Shown: positions 23,710 to 35,900, numbered from the stretch's first letter. The stretch is 64,000 nt of DNA from Oscheius sp. JU75 (GCA_037178855.1 JASJZC010000005.1:10106001-10170000); one strand, 5' to 3'. The notes: a model not told the origin generated them from the sequence alone. Translations and numbers: made by a program.

Positions 23710-25276
23710 ACTCATGTGCAAAAGTTTGGCAACCCCCCACTTTTTTGCAGTAGAAGGGTCAAGAAGCATTTTGGATGTCTGGGACCGTTTCCAAACGTTT
23801 TCTCATGCCTCAAAACCCTCCGGATTTTTTTGACCCTTATCCGAGTCTGCTGGGGATTAGGGAGATTAATTTTCAAAAAAGCAAAAGTTTGGCAACCTCA
23901 GAGAAAGTTGTTCAAAAAGGCAACCGAAGCAAATATAATTTATTATTCAACAACAAGGGACGCGAAATGGATCAGCTGATGAAATCCCCGTTCTTTTGGA
24001 TGACTTTGAAAATCCGATCAGGCATGCTGTTGACCAGGTTCAGGAGAGTTGGTGGCGGGATGCTGCTCCATGCGCGTTGGATCTCCTGAAGAAGCTCGGC
24101 AAGATTGGTGAACCTTCGGTTTTCCTTGTAGATCTTTTGAGTCAAAACTCCAAAGAGATTCCCGATTGGATTGCAATCGGGAGAGCAAGCCGGCCAGTCG
24201 ATCGTATTGATACCATTAGCAGCCATCCACTGCTTTGTTCCATTGCTCACGTGACACGGGGCATTGTCTTGAACGAATGCGTATCCATTTCCCTGGGGCG
24301 TATTCAAGAATGGAAGAAGGTGTTGAGCCAGAATCTGCTGATAATCTGGACCATTCAGTCGACCCGTAACGAAGCGAAGATCCAGGACTCCACCACTGTG
24401 GAACGCTGCCCAAATCATGACGCCGCCACCTCTGAACGAGCGCTTCGGCAACAGCGGCTGTCTCTCCAGTAGCCATGGTCTCCGTCGGGATCGTCCAGAG
24501 TCCATCTCTTTTCGTCCGAGAACACAACCTGCAAAAACTAACAGAAGACCTTAGTGACTAACCTTGTGCCATTGCGTGGCCATGTTATTCCGAGCAAAAG
24601 CCACGCGCTTCACCTTGTGCTGTGCATTGAGATTAGGAGTAAGCACTTTCAGTTCCCGGTCGATGTACAGTACAGAATGACATGGACAGCTCGGAGGACG
24701 GTCATCCTGTGAACATCAAGACGCAGATCAGCTTTGATCTGATTGCAGCTGATCGAGGTTCGAAGCTGGGCATCCATGAGCCTGATCTCCGACTTTCTTG
24801 GGGCGTCCTGGAACCGGCTTGTTTCCGTAGCTCGGATTGCTCAAGAAACGTCCAATACAGCTCTTGTTTCTTCCTAACTGCTTCGCAATCTGGATGTTCG
24901 AATGTCCAGCAACCTTTAAAGCACGAATGGAGACTTATTCTTCGAGAGAAAGTCGGCAAGCCGACGGCATGATGACGATGAAGAGTAAAAATATTCGCTT
25001 CGAAACGTTTTAACATTTTTACTTAAGGTTTTACCCGTTTTACACTCAGATGGCTTCGTTACTGATGAAGTTCTCAGGGGTTGCCAAACTTTTGCACATG
25101 CTAATTTTTTGAAAATTGATCCCCCTTATCCCCAGTAGACTCAGATAAGGGTCAAAAAAACTTTCTGGGGGTTTTGAAGAATGAGGAATCGTTTGAAAAC
25201 GGTCCCATACGTCCAAAATGCTTCTTGACCCTTCTACTGCAAAAAAGTGGGGGGTTGCCAAACTTTTGCGCATGAG
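23710..25276 (-). mobile_element. Tc1-like DNA transposon with ~200-bp IR/DR ends, 1567 bp
   Basis: Both ends read CTCATGYGCAAAAGTTTGGC inward and are flanked by TA (23708-23709 and 25277-25278), the standard Tc1 target duplication. Each terminal repeat is about 200 bp and carries the AAAAGTTTGGCAACC core twice, at the outer tip and again near its inner edge (about 23884 and 25085), which is the IR/DR arrangement known from Sleeping Beauty-type elements. The interior holds one disrupted transposase gene on the minus strand. Confidence 0.88.
23972..24972 (-). pseudogene. Tc1-like transposase, broken
   Basis: Starts MPSACRLSLEE then a stop, followed by a helix-turn-helix region (VAGHSNIQIAKQLGRNKS) and the GRPKKV hook between the two DNA-binding halves. 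After a 34-nt host-type intron (24563-24530, GTTAGT...TTGCAG) comes FSDEKRWTLDDPDG and, in another frame, GGGVMIWAAFHSGG, QDNAPCHVS and WPACSPDCNPIGNLFG, i.e. the DDE catalytic core. At least two stops and one frameshift make it inactive. Confidence 0.85.
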
Positions 25277-25395
25277 TATAGAAAGTCAGAACAAATGATA
25301 CACAGCTTCGACTTTTGATATACCCGTTTATTGTCTCTCTCAAAACATCTGTGACAAAATCTGCTCAAAAAAAGAGACGAAGAGTTAACAAGGGG

Positions 25396-28300
25396 TTAGA
25401 AGCGTTCCATAGAGCTCTCCGATTCCACCGACTGATTGTCAACTTCCCGATGATTTTTTAGCTTTTCCACCGAGTTGCAGCTATCCGGTCTCGGCATTTC
25501 TTCTTGACCCATGCCCATCTCTCGACGATAGATCTTCTGGTCTCGAACAAGGAAGAATGCTGTCAGGTAGTAGAAGAAGGCAGAGACGACCAGAAGAGCC
25601 ACTGTAATGGAACTGGCCTTGACTAGAGCCCAGTACTGGTCTTCGGAGCTCTCTTTGCCGTGTCGGATAGCGTCGGAGATCTGTTGAAAATGACATCGAA
25701 TAACAGAAAATTTGACTTACAACTCCAATGAGATAGGGACCACTGGCGTCTCCGAACGTGTGGGATATCATCATGAAGTAGGAGAAGGCTGTACTTCTTC
25801 GGGCTGGTATAATTACACCCTGAAAAAGAGACAGATTTCGTATGGGCTTTGTCAAAGTTCTGTCACTGCTTGAATCGCCGGGGAAAAGCTGCAAGTGTTT
25901 TGTCCCTTACAATTTTAAGGAGGAAAGTTACGAGTGGTCAAGTGACTATGTATTCGTGATTCTTTGTTATCGGTCTCTGGGAAAGATTATCCATGAAATG
26001 GAAAATATAGTCTGTTCAAACAAAAGAGAATAATTTGCTCTATGCGGCATGCATTTTCTTGACTGCGTATCGAAGATTTGCATTGCATAGGTTTGTGAGC
26101 AGCCAAAATCCTGGGGGGAGGGTACATTTGATAAATTTAACAAATTGACAAAAATCTCCTGGGGGAATTTGTCAGGTAAACTATCGAAGAAATAATCTTA
26201 CTATTTGAGTGGCAGCAAGGGGTCCTTCAGTGAATGAAACTGTCAGTAGGTTGATAAGAGAGACAGTAATTAGCATAGGGAGAGCATTCCATCACCAACT
26301 TTGACTACTACGGCCGAATGCTGCAGGCTCATTCTGATAATCTAAGACTAGAAATCCGTTATCTGGTTTTTGCTAGGAACTTTACAGATCCCATTTACTA
26401 GGATTAATTTGGTTTAAAGAATGGATTTAAAAAAGACACTCACCATCAGCATGTCCACATTCAATCCCCAATTGAGAGACAAGAACGTGATGACGACGAA
26501 CATTAGTACCCAGAGCATGGGCACACTGTGATTACCGAAAAGGAAGACGATGGCCAGGATCGGTGCTCCAATCAGAGCACCTGTTCCCGAGACAATTGGC
26601 TGTGCCCTAACTGTTTGGATCAGTCTGAAGGGGCCGACACCTTTCATCATCCAGCCAGCGATCATGGTTCCCATCGCCACTCCAAGAAGTCCAGCCACGG
26701 TCGTGATGGCTCCGAAGATGAGACCGATGCTGAAAAAGGTAGCGTTGCACTTAAGTTTTTAAGGTTTTGTATAGTGTTTAAGCGATAGTTTGTGTGAAAT
26801 TGTGAGCATAAGGACCTGTGAGTGTTTGTGAGTGAGTTTGCTTTTTACTTCTTTTTGATTTTGCTCATTTCCTGTTCGTAGGACAGAGTGTTGGAGAGTA
26901 CCGTTGCTACCGTAGTAACTGTTACATTCAGTGCTTCGTGGACCAGAGGCTCAAGCGCTCTGAAAATGGATAGGACAGTTGACAAGGACGTGGTAGATCC
27001 GTCAATACATTAACAACTCAACGAGAAACGAGAGGGCACGACGTGAGTCTAAATTATAAGTCTGTGGCTTCAAAAAGCAGGCCACAACGATTTGAATGTC
27101 TAACTGTCAAGTTTTTGGCTAGTAAAGAGGATCCACAACAACTGGCTGCCTTACTGTGGCCTCATCTTGAAGGTCAACTTTTCTCTGAGGTCAACTTTTT
27201 CCTCTCTCCTGTTTACTCCCCTGCCATCACTATGTAATCGAGCATAATCTGTCTCGGTTACATGAAAGCAAACAGAAACTTACGAGTCGACTTCGTGGTC
27301 CATGTCCTTGGTGTCATTCAAGAGCTGCTTAGAGTCATTGAGATTCTTGTGCCAGGCCTCGAGATGACCAATGATAGACGGTTCCCACCATGTCAGAGTA
27401 CCAGTACAGAAAATTAAAGCAGTGTAGGCGAAGGTACAACAGACGTAGGTTGGACTGCAATGTTCAGGGTTACAGAAAATTAGGTGTGTTACATTTTGAC
27501 TATGGCTAAGAGATCCTTCACGTAGGAGGAGTCTGTTTGGACGACTTCAACTTCTTCCTTGCCTTCCACTTTATCGGCTCCTCCACGCTCGGGCTCGAAG
27601 ACAAACAAGACCAACAAGACCAGAGCGACAGCGCCTGAATGTAAATGATAAAAGGAGAAAGAAGGTGAGAATTGCCTGCAAAGGCGGTAACTCGAACTCC
27701 CCACTGCCATTGTCCGAAGGCTGAGGAGACATTAGAGCCGACCACGAAGCCGAGACCACTAAAAAAATTTGTTTTGAACACTTCAAGTATTTGTCTGATG
27801 ATCAGACAAACTGGAATCGTTTCAATACCTTTGGTATCTAGTCCTGAAATCTTCCAGAGATATCAAATAGTATCTATTGAAACTGTTTCATATGAGACTC
27901 TTTATCGCTCTATCTCTCAGTCTCTCTGTCTTTCTCAAGACTATTTACGCTTCAAAAGCTTACCTTCCCACAGGTACAGCAAAGTAAAACAACATGTACA
28001 TTCTGCTTCTGGCCACACCTGAGAACATGTCGGAAATCATTGACGGGGCCACGTTTGAGTAGGACGCTTCACCGATTCCGACGACTCCTCTGAAGAGCAA
28101 GAACATCCAGAAGTTCTTCTCTGAGGCGAAAGTCGAGGCTACGACCGCTCCCAGCCAGATCACTACTCCTCCCACAGTGATCCATTTTCTGTTGTACCGA
28201 TCACCTAGATACCCACAGATTGGTGAGCCTATGATGAAGAAAACGATGAAGATGGTCTGAATCAGTCCGGCCATGCCGTCATCGATAGTGTAAAAAGCCT

Positions 28301-28446
28301 GGATCTCGTTAAGGACACCTTAATTGGAATTCGTTTAGGCGGGAAAACAATACTTTACCAGCTACAGTGTATCTATCGACGTAGTTTAAGAGATTGATAA
28401 TGAAGAGGACGACTCCGGAGACGTAGTCCCATTTCCCGTTGGCCAT
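25396..28446 (-). CDS. Spinster-like MFS transporter (SPNS family)
   Basis: About ten exons on the minus strand from ATG 28446 (MANGKWDYVSGVVLFIINLL) to the stop at 25396. The order of segments follows Spinster proteins: NYVDRYTVAG in TM1, GSPICGYLGDRYNRKWI (MFS signature loop 2-3), FRGVVGIGEASYSNVAPSMI (TM4, the GxGEA(S/A) hallmark), AVPVG...SGLGFVVGS, and later NWGLNVDMLM-GVIIPARRSTAFSY and HTFGDASGPYLIG in TM10-11. Family members export lysophospholipids or sphingosine-1-phosphate from lysosomes or cells in proton-coupled fashion; the substrate here is inferred. A luminal loop rich in Asn/Asp (NLNDSKQLLNDTKDMD) lies in the middle. One longer intron spans about 25820-26440. The gene looks intact. 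Confidence 0.9.
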
Positions 28447-28452
28447 GGTTAC

Positions 28453-28457
28453 CTGAA
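28453..28457 (-). other. Unpaired splice acceptor upstream of Spinster-like start
   Basis: On the minus strand ACTTCCTTCAG ends at 28453, 6 nt before the ATG at 28446. Candidate spliced-leader acceptor. Confidence 0.45.
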
Positions 28458-28459
28458 GG

Positions 28460-31130
28460 AAGTAGTTTACTTGTTAGAGGAGGTCTGACAATGCGAGCCG
28501 ATGCTCAAACAGAGAATGGAATGAAGAGTTCCTGGACATGTGTTCAGGGTTTAATAGTTCGCTTATCTCTCATTGACCAGAGAGTTCGATAGTGTGGGAA
28601 GAGATGGTTGAGCTGATCGAAAGCGGGGGAGAGATCAATGGGTGCTTAACATTTGGGCATAGGTACGGTATGGGGGAGAGATTGGACTTGGGTATTGCAG
28701 AGTGGTTAACCAAATGTAATCAGAAATAAACGGTGCAAAGTGAGTGCAGGAGCAGCTTACATTGGCGATGCATCGCTACACTTGCGTTGTATGTATGTAC
28801 TAAACTGTGTTAGTGTCCGAGTTCAAACAAGTTAGGAGCACAGCTAGTGGGAAGCCCATATAGCGCAATGACAGCCGTTTTTCTTCCTCTGATCATTCAC
28901 TTGCGGAGCAGTGACCCAACAACCGACTTGAAAAGGTGTATTCCAAATCAAAAATCATAACAGGCATGGCTGAAGGACCGGCCCATTTATGAAGGCATAT
29001 ACTCGGGCCGAGTAGAAAATTTCTCTCGAGGGCGTTTGAATTTTTTTTAGTGAGAAGTATAATTGACCTGCAGGGTTCAGAAAAACTTTATCAGCCAAAA
29101 TTTACAAACGCGTCCCACAAATGTTGGGTCGGTCCGTGCTTCTTGTTCTGTTCAGTCATGCCTGCTCGTAATAAGGGCAAGTATATATTGTTAGAATAAG
29201 GTACGCTCAATCTGGAACAGTTCATTCTCCAGATAGAGTAGCGCCCAGTGTTAAAGACTTGTCAAATTTACAGAACTACGAGAACATCAGGGCCAGAATA
29301 ATATCAGGGATGCAAGTACCCGGACAATGCTGTTATATCACTCATAGAAAGATGAACCGAGTCTACAAACAGTCCCAGGGCTTACAGGAAAGCTCGAGAC
29401 AGTTCAAAAGATTCATGTGGTTTTGGCAATGAAGCCTTGAAATTGAGAGACAACAGGACGATTGATCAAGTGGTTAAATGACTGGTTCGCTGTAGAAATT
29501 CTGTGAAAACTGGGTGGGCTAAAAATTGAAGACAAGGGGCTAGCTGGCTGGTTGAAAACCAAACTGTTCAAATGGCCTCATATAACTTTTTCACCTTGAA
29601 GAACACTCTGAGTGAGTTGAACAAAGCTCGGCTGAAGAAATGGTAATTATGACCAGTGTGTCCTAATCTAGACAAAGACTCCGGTTTGTTTAATGGGTGT
29701 GAAGTAATAAAACACGCAGAAAGTGTCGGCATTTCAGATAAGAAGTAGAAGAGAGAGCAGGGGGGAAGAATACCATCAAATTTAAAGGTTTCTCAACAAA
29801 TATTGGACTTCTTCAGCATGGCATTCCGACCATGTTCTCTGGAAAAGGAAAGCTATTAAAAAGTGAGTCATAGTTCAGAGGTACCAAGAGATCAAGGACA
29901 GAGAGACAAAGACACAGAAAGACAAACCCAGACCAACCTAGTGAAGCTGGACTCAATTAGCTCCTATCTCTCTCCTCAGATCGAAGCGCTCTTGGACCAT
30001 TAACTCTCAACAATAAAATGAACATCGTCGAAGAGATCACATTCTTCTGAGCTAAATCACAACATGCGAGGGCGAGTATGACTATGCAAATTCTTATGGG
30101 TTCTACAGTGTCTTTGATCCCGGAAGAGGAATTTCTGTCTGTCTGACTAGTAGATAGACACGGTGTTGTTGTTCAATTCGTGGCCCCATCTTTGTGGTTG
30201 GAAAAGAGGACAGGTTGAATACATAAGGAGCCATAAATAGTTTGTTTCCATTAGGTCTCAAAAACTTAGCCAATAACTGAAAGAATATAATTGTTGCTGT
30301 TTGCTGCAACTAAACAGGCACAGCAACTAATGTTGCATGTATCACATAACTACCCTTTTTTCTCTGATTTTCTGTCACAGCAGTTCTTGAAAGGTTGATC
30401 GAACAGGGCAATGGAGGAATAGACATTTCGATCCGGTACGGGCGCAATCACTGAAAGAGCACATTCTCCGTGAGAAGAGCGGAGCCAATAAGCTCGTTTA
30501 TTGCCACGGGCCGAGGCAGTGGTCAGCTCGGTTCACAAGTGCAAACCAGAGTTGTAATAGTCGGCCTGGAAGTCATTAATCAGACCCCTGACCATAGCCA
30601 TAATGTTGCACCAACTTTCAAACATCATGGTTCTTCATCGATCTTCTTATCATTCACCTGTTTGCCTTTTCCATAATTCCCGCAAGGGTGCATCGAGAAC
30701 AGATACCAAAAATATTCATGCAGAGTTTCATGTAAGCATTGCATCAGCTGATTTCCTCTTTGAATAGAGCGGCTCTAGCTATTTTACTTGGACACGATAA
30801 CAGCTTCGGGGAGGCAAAAGAAGAGCCCTTCGCATATCGTTTTTCATAGTTCTTCTTTCTTCTTTCAAGATTTTCATGACCTTGCCTTCTCCGTGGTGAA
30901 TAAGGCATGCTTGTACTGTGTGATGGTTACACGCCGAACAGTAGAAACGGTTGCGTTCGATGTGGTTGTACCATACGCGTGTAACGATGGCCACAGGTAT
31001 TGAGGTCTGCGAAGAAGGTTCCACGGCTCTGAAAGCCGGATGAAGGGTTTGCCAGAAGTTTTTCTACTTCAGAGGAAGAAGATGAATGCCCCGTTGGAGC
31101 TCGTGACATGTAGATGCTGCTGAATGCATC
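28460..31130. other. Gene-poor intergenic stretch
   Basis: No supported gene. It contains one imperfect foldback at 28961-29164, an AGAGACAAAGACACAG microsatellite near 29890, and at about 31040-30850 (minus) a frame FYCSACNHHTVQACLIHH that looks like a worn zinc-finger fragment. Confidence 0.35.
28961..29164. repeat. Imperfect inverted repeat, MITE-like
   Basis: Left end CAGGCATGGCTGAA and right end TTCAGTCATGCCTG are reverse complements with one mismatch; GGACCGGCCCA and TGGGTCGGTCC-like pieces pair further in. No target duplication is clear. Confidence 0.4.
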
Positions 31131-31137
31131 TCGCAAC

Positions 31138-31312
31138 AACTCTTTCGACTCTCACAGGAAAAAAAGTATGTTCAACATATTTCTTCAATTTTCATCGATA
31201 AATCCGTCACGGTCCTTCAGAACAAGTACATGCTTATTAACAGTAACGATTAATATGAGGGCAGAGTAGGCTCTGCAGATTTTGCTAATGTTAAAGAATC
31301 GAAATGGGGAAT
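31138..31312 (+). repeat. Dispersed repeat R3, copy 1
   Basis: Matches 41944-42110: shared runs include TCACGGTCCTTCAGAACAAG and AATGTTAAAGAAT. Non-coding; element class unknown. Confidence 0.65.
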
Positions 31313-31404
31313 CTCTCTTACTATAGCGCAATAGTATCTGTCTGTGTGTGTTCGTTTGTGCGTAGCCGATTGTAGTTTTGGACACACGGTAACAAAATTT
31401 TTAT

Positions 31405-31798
31405 TGTTGTAAAGTACCATTTTGTAGAGAACTTTCAGCTGAGTAAAAATATACAATAATATTTAAGGGTACCCCTACTCCCAACGAAGTTATAGAGCAT
31501 CAAAGTTTCAGTACCAAAGTTAGTGTATCGCTAAGAGGCGCCGCCTTTCTATGGGCAATTTTGTCAAGTTATTTTCAGTTGTGAAAGGAGACAGAAACAC
31601 ACACAGAGAGGGAGAGGGAGAGAGAGAAAAAAAAAAATTTCAATTTTCTAGGCGATGAACTACGCTTGGACCCTTTCTTATAAGACTTCTGTTCCGTCCA
31701 GTTTTGGTTCTCCAGGGTTGAACAGCTGTTTACTTGAGTCAGATAAGGGACGGCCGCTTCAGCAAAAATTCTCTACAAAATGGTACTTTGCAACAATG
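31405..31798. repeat. 394-bp foldback with ~35-bp arms
   Basis: Left arm GTTGTAAAGTACCATTTTGT (31406 on) and right arm ACAAAATGGTACTTTGCAAC (ending 31794) are reverse complements with one mismatch, and both arms continue for a further 10-15 bp. No target duplication was found. Confidence 0.6.
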
Positions 31799-31852
31799 AA
31801 AATCGGCCAACTACAAAAAACCGAGAAATGACTGGAACTGTGCAATAACATA

Positions 31853-32520
31853 TTAGGGGCAAGTTGGCAACTAATTTTCCGCTTTTTCAAATGCAAAAAT
31901 TTATTGTCTTCCAAACAACTTTTTCATTCGTTGTAATCACCATTATGATGTACCGCGTCTGCCCATTTCACGGGTAGCTTACGGATGCCACGTCCGTAGA
32001 ACACCTTGGATTTCGACGCAAAGATGTTTGTCAATTACGTTTTGAGTGCGCCGTCGGAATCGAACTGTTGTCCTTCAAACTCGTTGTTGAGAGTCCGGAG
32101 CAGATAATAGTCGGAAGGGGAAAATCTCTCAACCCAGGTCTTCGATCTTGGAGCGAGTGAGTTTTGCAACATGGGGCGCGCGTTGTCCTTCTGCAGGATG
32201 ACCTTCGACTTCAGCGGTCGTTTCTGACGAAGTGCAACGGCAACCTTTTTAAGTTGCTGACTGTAGATGATATCTCAGAAAATACAAAGCATAATTTTCT
32301 TTTGATGGGTGTCGAGTTTCACATCAGGACTTGGTGTCTGCCCTGGATCCACTCATTGACGCTTCCTTCAGAAGTTGCAGACGTTACCCACTTCTCATCT
32401 CCCGTCACCAAAAAAAAATGGGTGACGGACATGCGCTGCCACTGTTGTGCGTCACTGAGGCCATGCGGCAACCATGTGCCCAGTTTCTTCGTAAATCTCA
32501 ATTTCTTCAAATGATATATG
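31853..32520 (-). mobile_element. Dead mariner element with transposase remnants
   Basis: Minus-strand frames give LGTWLPHGLSDAQQWQRMS and VTGDEKWV (about 32490-32390), the mariner WVPHEL and TGDEKW motifs, then KVILQKDNARPMLQNS and SPSDYYLLRTL, and finally FYGRGIRKLPVKWADAV near the C-terminus, with frameshifts and stops between. The left edge at 31853 reads TTAGGGGCAAGTTGGCAACT, a mariner-like terminal sequence preceded by TA. No matching right end was found within 1.3 kb. Confidence 0.8.
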
Positions 32521-32799
32521 TACCATTGTTTACCCGGCTTCCCATATTAACCGAGTCTGCCTACTCCAGTTATATAGTGAGTCTCTTTAAGCTTGCTGAT
32601 AAGATAATACCTGCTTTCGTCGCCAGCGCAAACTTTTGGTTATTCAGTTGTTGTACTTATTTTGAATGTAGAACTTTGGGTTTCATATTGCCGCAGTCAC
32701 ATACCACTTAATGCGAGCCTAAAGTGCTTGATTATTACCTCAGTATTATTGGTAGTATCTAAGGACATGTACTTTCTGGAAAAATTCAGCGAACTTGCC

Positions 32800-32872
32800 C
32801 GCGTGCCTCAGTCGGTTAGCACTTCGACTACAAATCCAAAACTGGGTGGGTTCGAGTCCCACGTACGACAAC
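32800..32872 (+). other. tRNA-like sequence (pseudo-tRNA or SINE head)
   Basis: TGCCTCAGTCGGTTAGCAC resembles a D arm with polymerase III box A, and GTGGGTTCGAGTCCCAC (32846-32862) is a perfect T arm with box B. The anticodon stem (TTCGA/TCCAA) has one mismatch, and the two ends of the would-be acceptor stem do not pair. It is therefore not a normal tRNA gene. Confidence 0.5.
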
Positions 32873-32931
32873 CGTTTTTGCCATCTTGTGAAACACTGGA
32901 AAACACTTTCAGAACGTTTTTTTTTGTTATA

Positions 32932-32960
32932 TTGGGTTGGTCAAAAATTTCCGTTTTACT
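32932..32960 (+). repeat. Mariner-type terminal repeat, isolated
   Basis: TTGGGTTGGTCAAAAATTTC after TA is the characteristic end of cecropia-group mariners. It points rightward into the GTPase gene, whose ATG lies only 49 nt away; no right-hand partner was seen. Confidence 0.5.
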
Positions 32961-32980
32961 ACTGCACGGCGAAAGTGGAA

Positions 32981-35900
32981 ATGTGGAAGGCCACCCTGGA
33001 GGGAAGTGGATCGGGTAGCTATGACAGAACATCATCTTCTGAGGGCTTGCACATCGAGGTAACTTCATTTCGGATCAATTAATTAAGTTTAGGTCCATGC
33101 TGATGTCGTACCACCCCAATGCTCTCATTCAAACACCCTTGACCAAGCTATGAATATGCTCAAGAAGATTCACGAGGCTGTGACAGTGGATGGCTCAGAG
33201 GGAGTTGTGAAAGAATACGGTCTTCTCGATTTGAGGGATCTGGCCGAAATTTTGGAAGTCGAGTTCAAAGCAGCCTGCATGTATCGCAAACTGTCGAATA
33301 GGACTGTCCGAAAACTGGAGGAGATGTGGAACGAAATGGAGGAGCAGAAGCTGAGGATAAGTGTGCTGAAAGATAAGGCCGACAATCCCGCCACTTCGAA
33401 CGAGATTCGTCAAAGAATAGTGGACAAGTTCAAGGCATGTGAGGACGAAGAGGGGGAGATCAAAAATCAGCTTATGATTATTCTGCCAAAAGTTCGAGCC
33501 GGAGATAGCGACGCTATCGAAGATCTAGCTGAACTACGCTGTAAGGAGCTCTCGAAGGACAATGTTGATAGTTTCATGAAAGAAAGCAAGGCAGCAATCC
33601 GAGGAATTAACTTAAACTATGATCTTTCCCAGAGGAAAGTTGAATTCATTGAAAACCAAGAGACTCTGAATCGACTGAAACGCGACAATAGTAACAAGGA
33701 AGACATCAAGATTTACATTCTCTTTTTCTCCATTGCCATAGAGCCAGAGGATGAGGAAGTGTGGTCGAAAACGCTGGAAATGTTCTTGGCTTTCGAAAAC
33801 AATGAGAACAATATTCTGCTAGCAGTCAACAAAGACAACAATGCTGACATTCTGACCTCGGAGAAGATTCTTCACGTAAACAAGATTGCCCTTTGGAGTT
33901 GTGGAGCCTACGAGACGAAAGATCTGTTCGATCTGGCAAGACAGAGCAACACGAACTTCGCCTTCCTACTCACCGAAGCAGTTGGAAAAAGTAAAAAGTA
34001 CGAAGACTTAGTCTATGCCAAGTTCCGATGTCCCAAAGACGCATGCAATCTCGGTCATCAGAGTCCAAAGCTTACATGGTTCTGTAATTCATGCAAGGAA
34101 ATTTTGGACTACGACCTCGAAGGAAACTTCTATTGCGAGTGAGTTAATTCTACTGTGGGGAGTGATTCAAACGGCTCTTCTGCTGGGTACTATTGTTTCT
34201 TACACATGCTCTTTCAGATGTGGCAGTCGTCAGGTGAACGAGTTCAAGTTCAGATGTTGTAGCCACGTTCATGGGAGCAGCAAGGATGCGTTTGTCGAAG
34301 AGATATCTGCCGATCTTCGTCAGCTGAGAAAGTACAAGCAGATCAACATTCTCATCATTGGAGAGACCGGCGTCGGCAAGACGACGTTCATCAACTCGAC
34401 CGCCTGCTACACACGGTACTCCACTTTGGCCAAAGCCGAACAGAACGAATTTATGTGGCTGATTCCGTTCAGGATCTGTGAAGGTGACAATCCGCCTATT
34501 GATGTTGGAGACTGCGACAACGAACGATTTCAAGTTGAAGGACAGTCTTGCACAAGGGACCCCCGCTGTCATTACTTTAAGATAGAGGGTTTTCTTTATT
34601 GTCTGATCGACACTCCCGGAATCGGTGATACTGACGGCATCCAGCAGGATAAGAAGAACGTGCAGAAGATTATGGATTTCTTGAAGCGATTCGACCATAT
34701 TCACCAGATATGTTATCTCTTGGAAACGGACAAGTACCGTCTGACCGAGACTTTCGAGTTCTGCTTCAAAGAGCTAGTAATGCAGTTCCACAAGTCAGCT
34801 CTGGATAACTTCGTGTTTTGCTTTACTCACGGAAGCGGCAACTGCTACAGAGTGAGTTAATATGAAAGCTTTATGATACACAACTTAAATCTGTCACAGA
34901 TAATTTCTGTAGTCAATATAAACTATGCCTCTGATTAGAGTGTTTCGTAACAGAACTTTGTAACAAACAGATACTTTCAAAACCAATACTGTAATAATTA
35001 CGAGGGATCTATTGTGCTTGGGACTATTAGAAAAAGCTTCTCATAAAACGCCGAGCATTTTAATAAAACAAAATTTAGCCCGGCGGTACATGGCAGCCTT
35101 TGAATACTTTAATGGGCGAAATCAACACGAAGCTGGACGTCAACTATAAACTGGAGGAGGGTAAAACTGTCTTTGTTGTCGACAACTTCAGTTACCGCTA
35201 TCTTGCTCTCACTCTTCTGGTTCGTCTCTCTTGTCCAACAAATGCAGTATTTAAGGGTAAAATCGATGTTCCTGACCGTCATGTCTATGACTATGCGTAC
35301 GATGTGTCGAGCAAGGAGATCCGAAAGATGATGCGTCTTGCCACTACCAGTGAACCACATCGTGTTCAAGATTCTCTGGACGTGAACAAGGCACGAAACG
35401 TTATTTTGGCGCTCACCGGACCCCTGACGAAGATAGCAGAAGCCGTTCGAAAAACTGTGGCTGAACTGGAGGAAAGACTTGGAATGTTGCGTCGAGCGGT
35501 CGAGACCCAAGAGAGTCTGAAGAGTCAAGTTGATGTGACCATTACAAAGTACGAGTTTCGGATGGTCAAAGAGAATAAGCACATGTGCAAAGAATGTTGC
35601 AAAGTGATTGAGTACAGAGGAGTCGAGAGAAACCTTTTCATTGAAGCTGATCCGAGTACCGCCTTCTTGAATCCGTTCAGAATGTACCGGGGCTCAATCT
35701 GCGAAGAAGAGGATGGTCTTCCGGTTTGCAAGATTCACGGAAAGAAATTTACGGCCATTCGAACGGGAAAAACGTTTTACCCGGAGGAGATGAAGGAAAT
35801 TCGTCGAGATCCCGAGGTGCTCGAGAAGTTGAACACTGCCAAATGTGAGTCTCTTCATAGAATCAGCGACCAAAGCAACAAATAATTTCAGCAGAGACAG

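Noticed and set aside
23996-24472. 158-codon plus ORF inside the Tc1-like element
   Set aside because: Exact antisense of the transposase DDE domain.
30850-31040. Minus-strand zinc-finger-like frame FYCSACNHHTVQACLIHH
   Set aside because: Only one incomplete finger, with frame breaks on both sides; probably debris and noted only in the intergenic entry.
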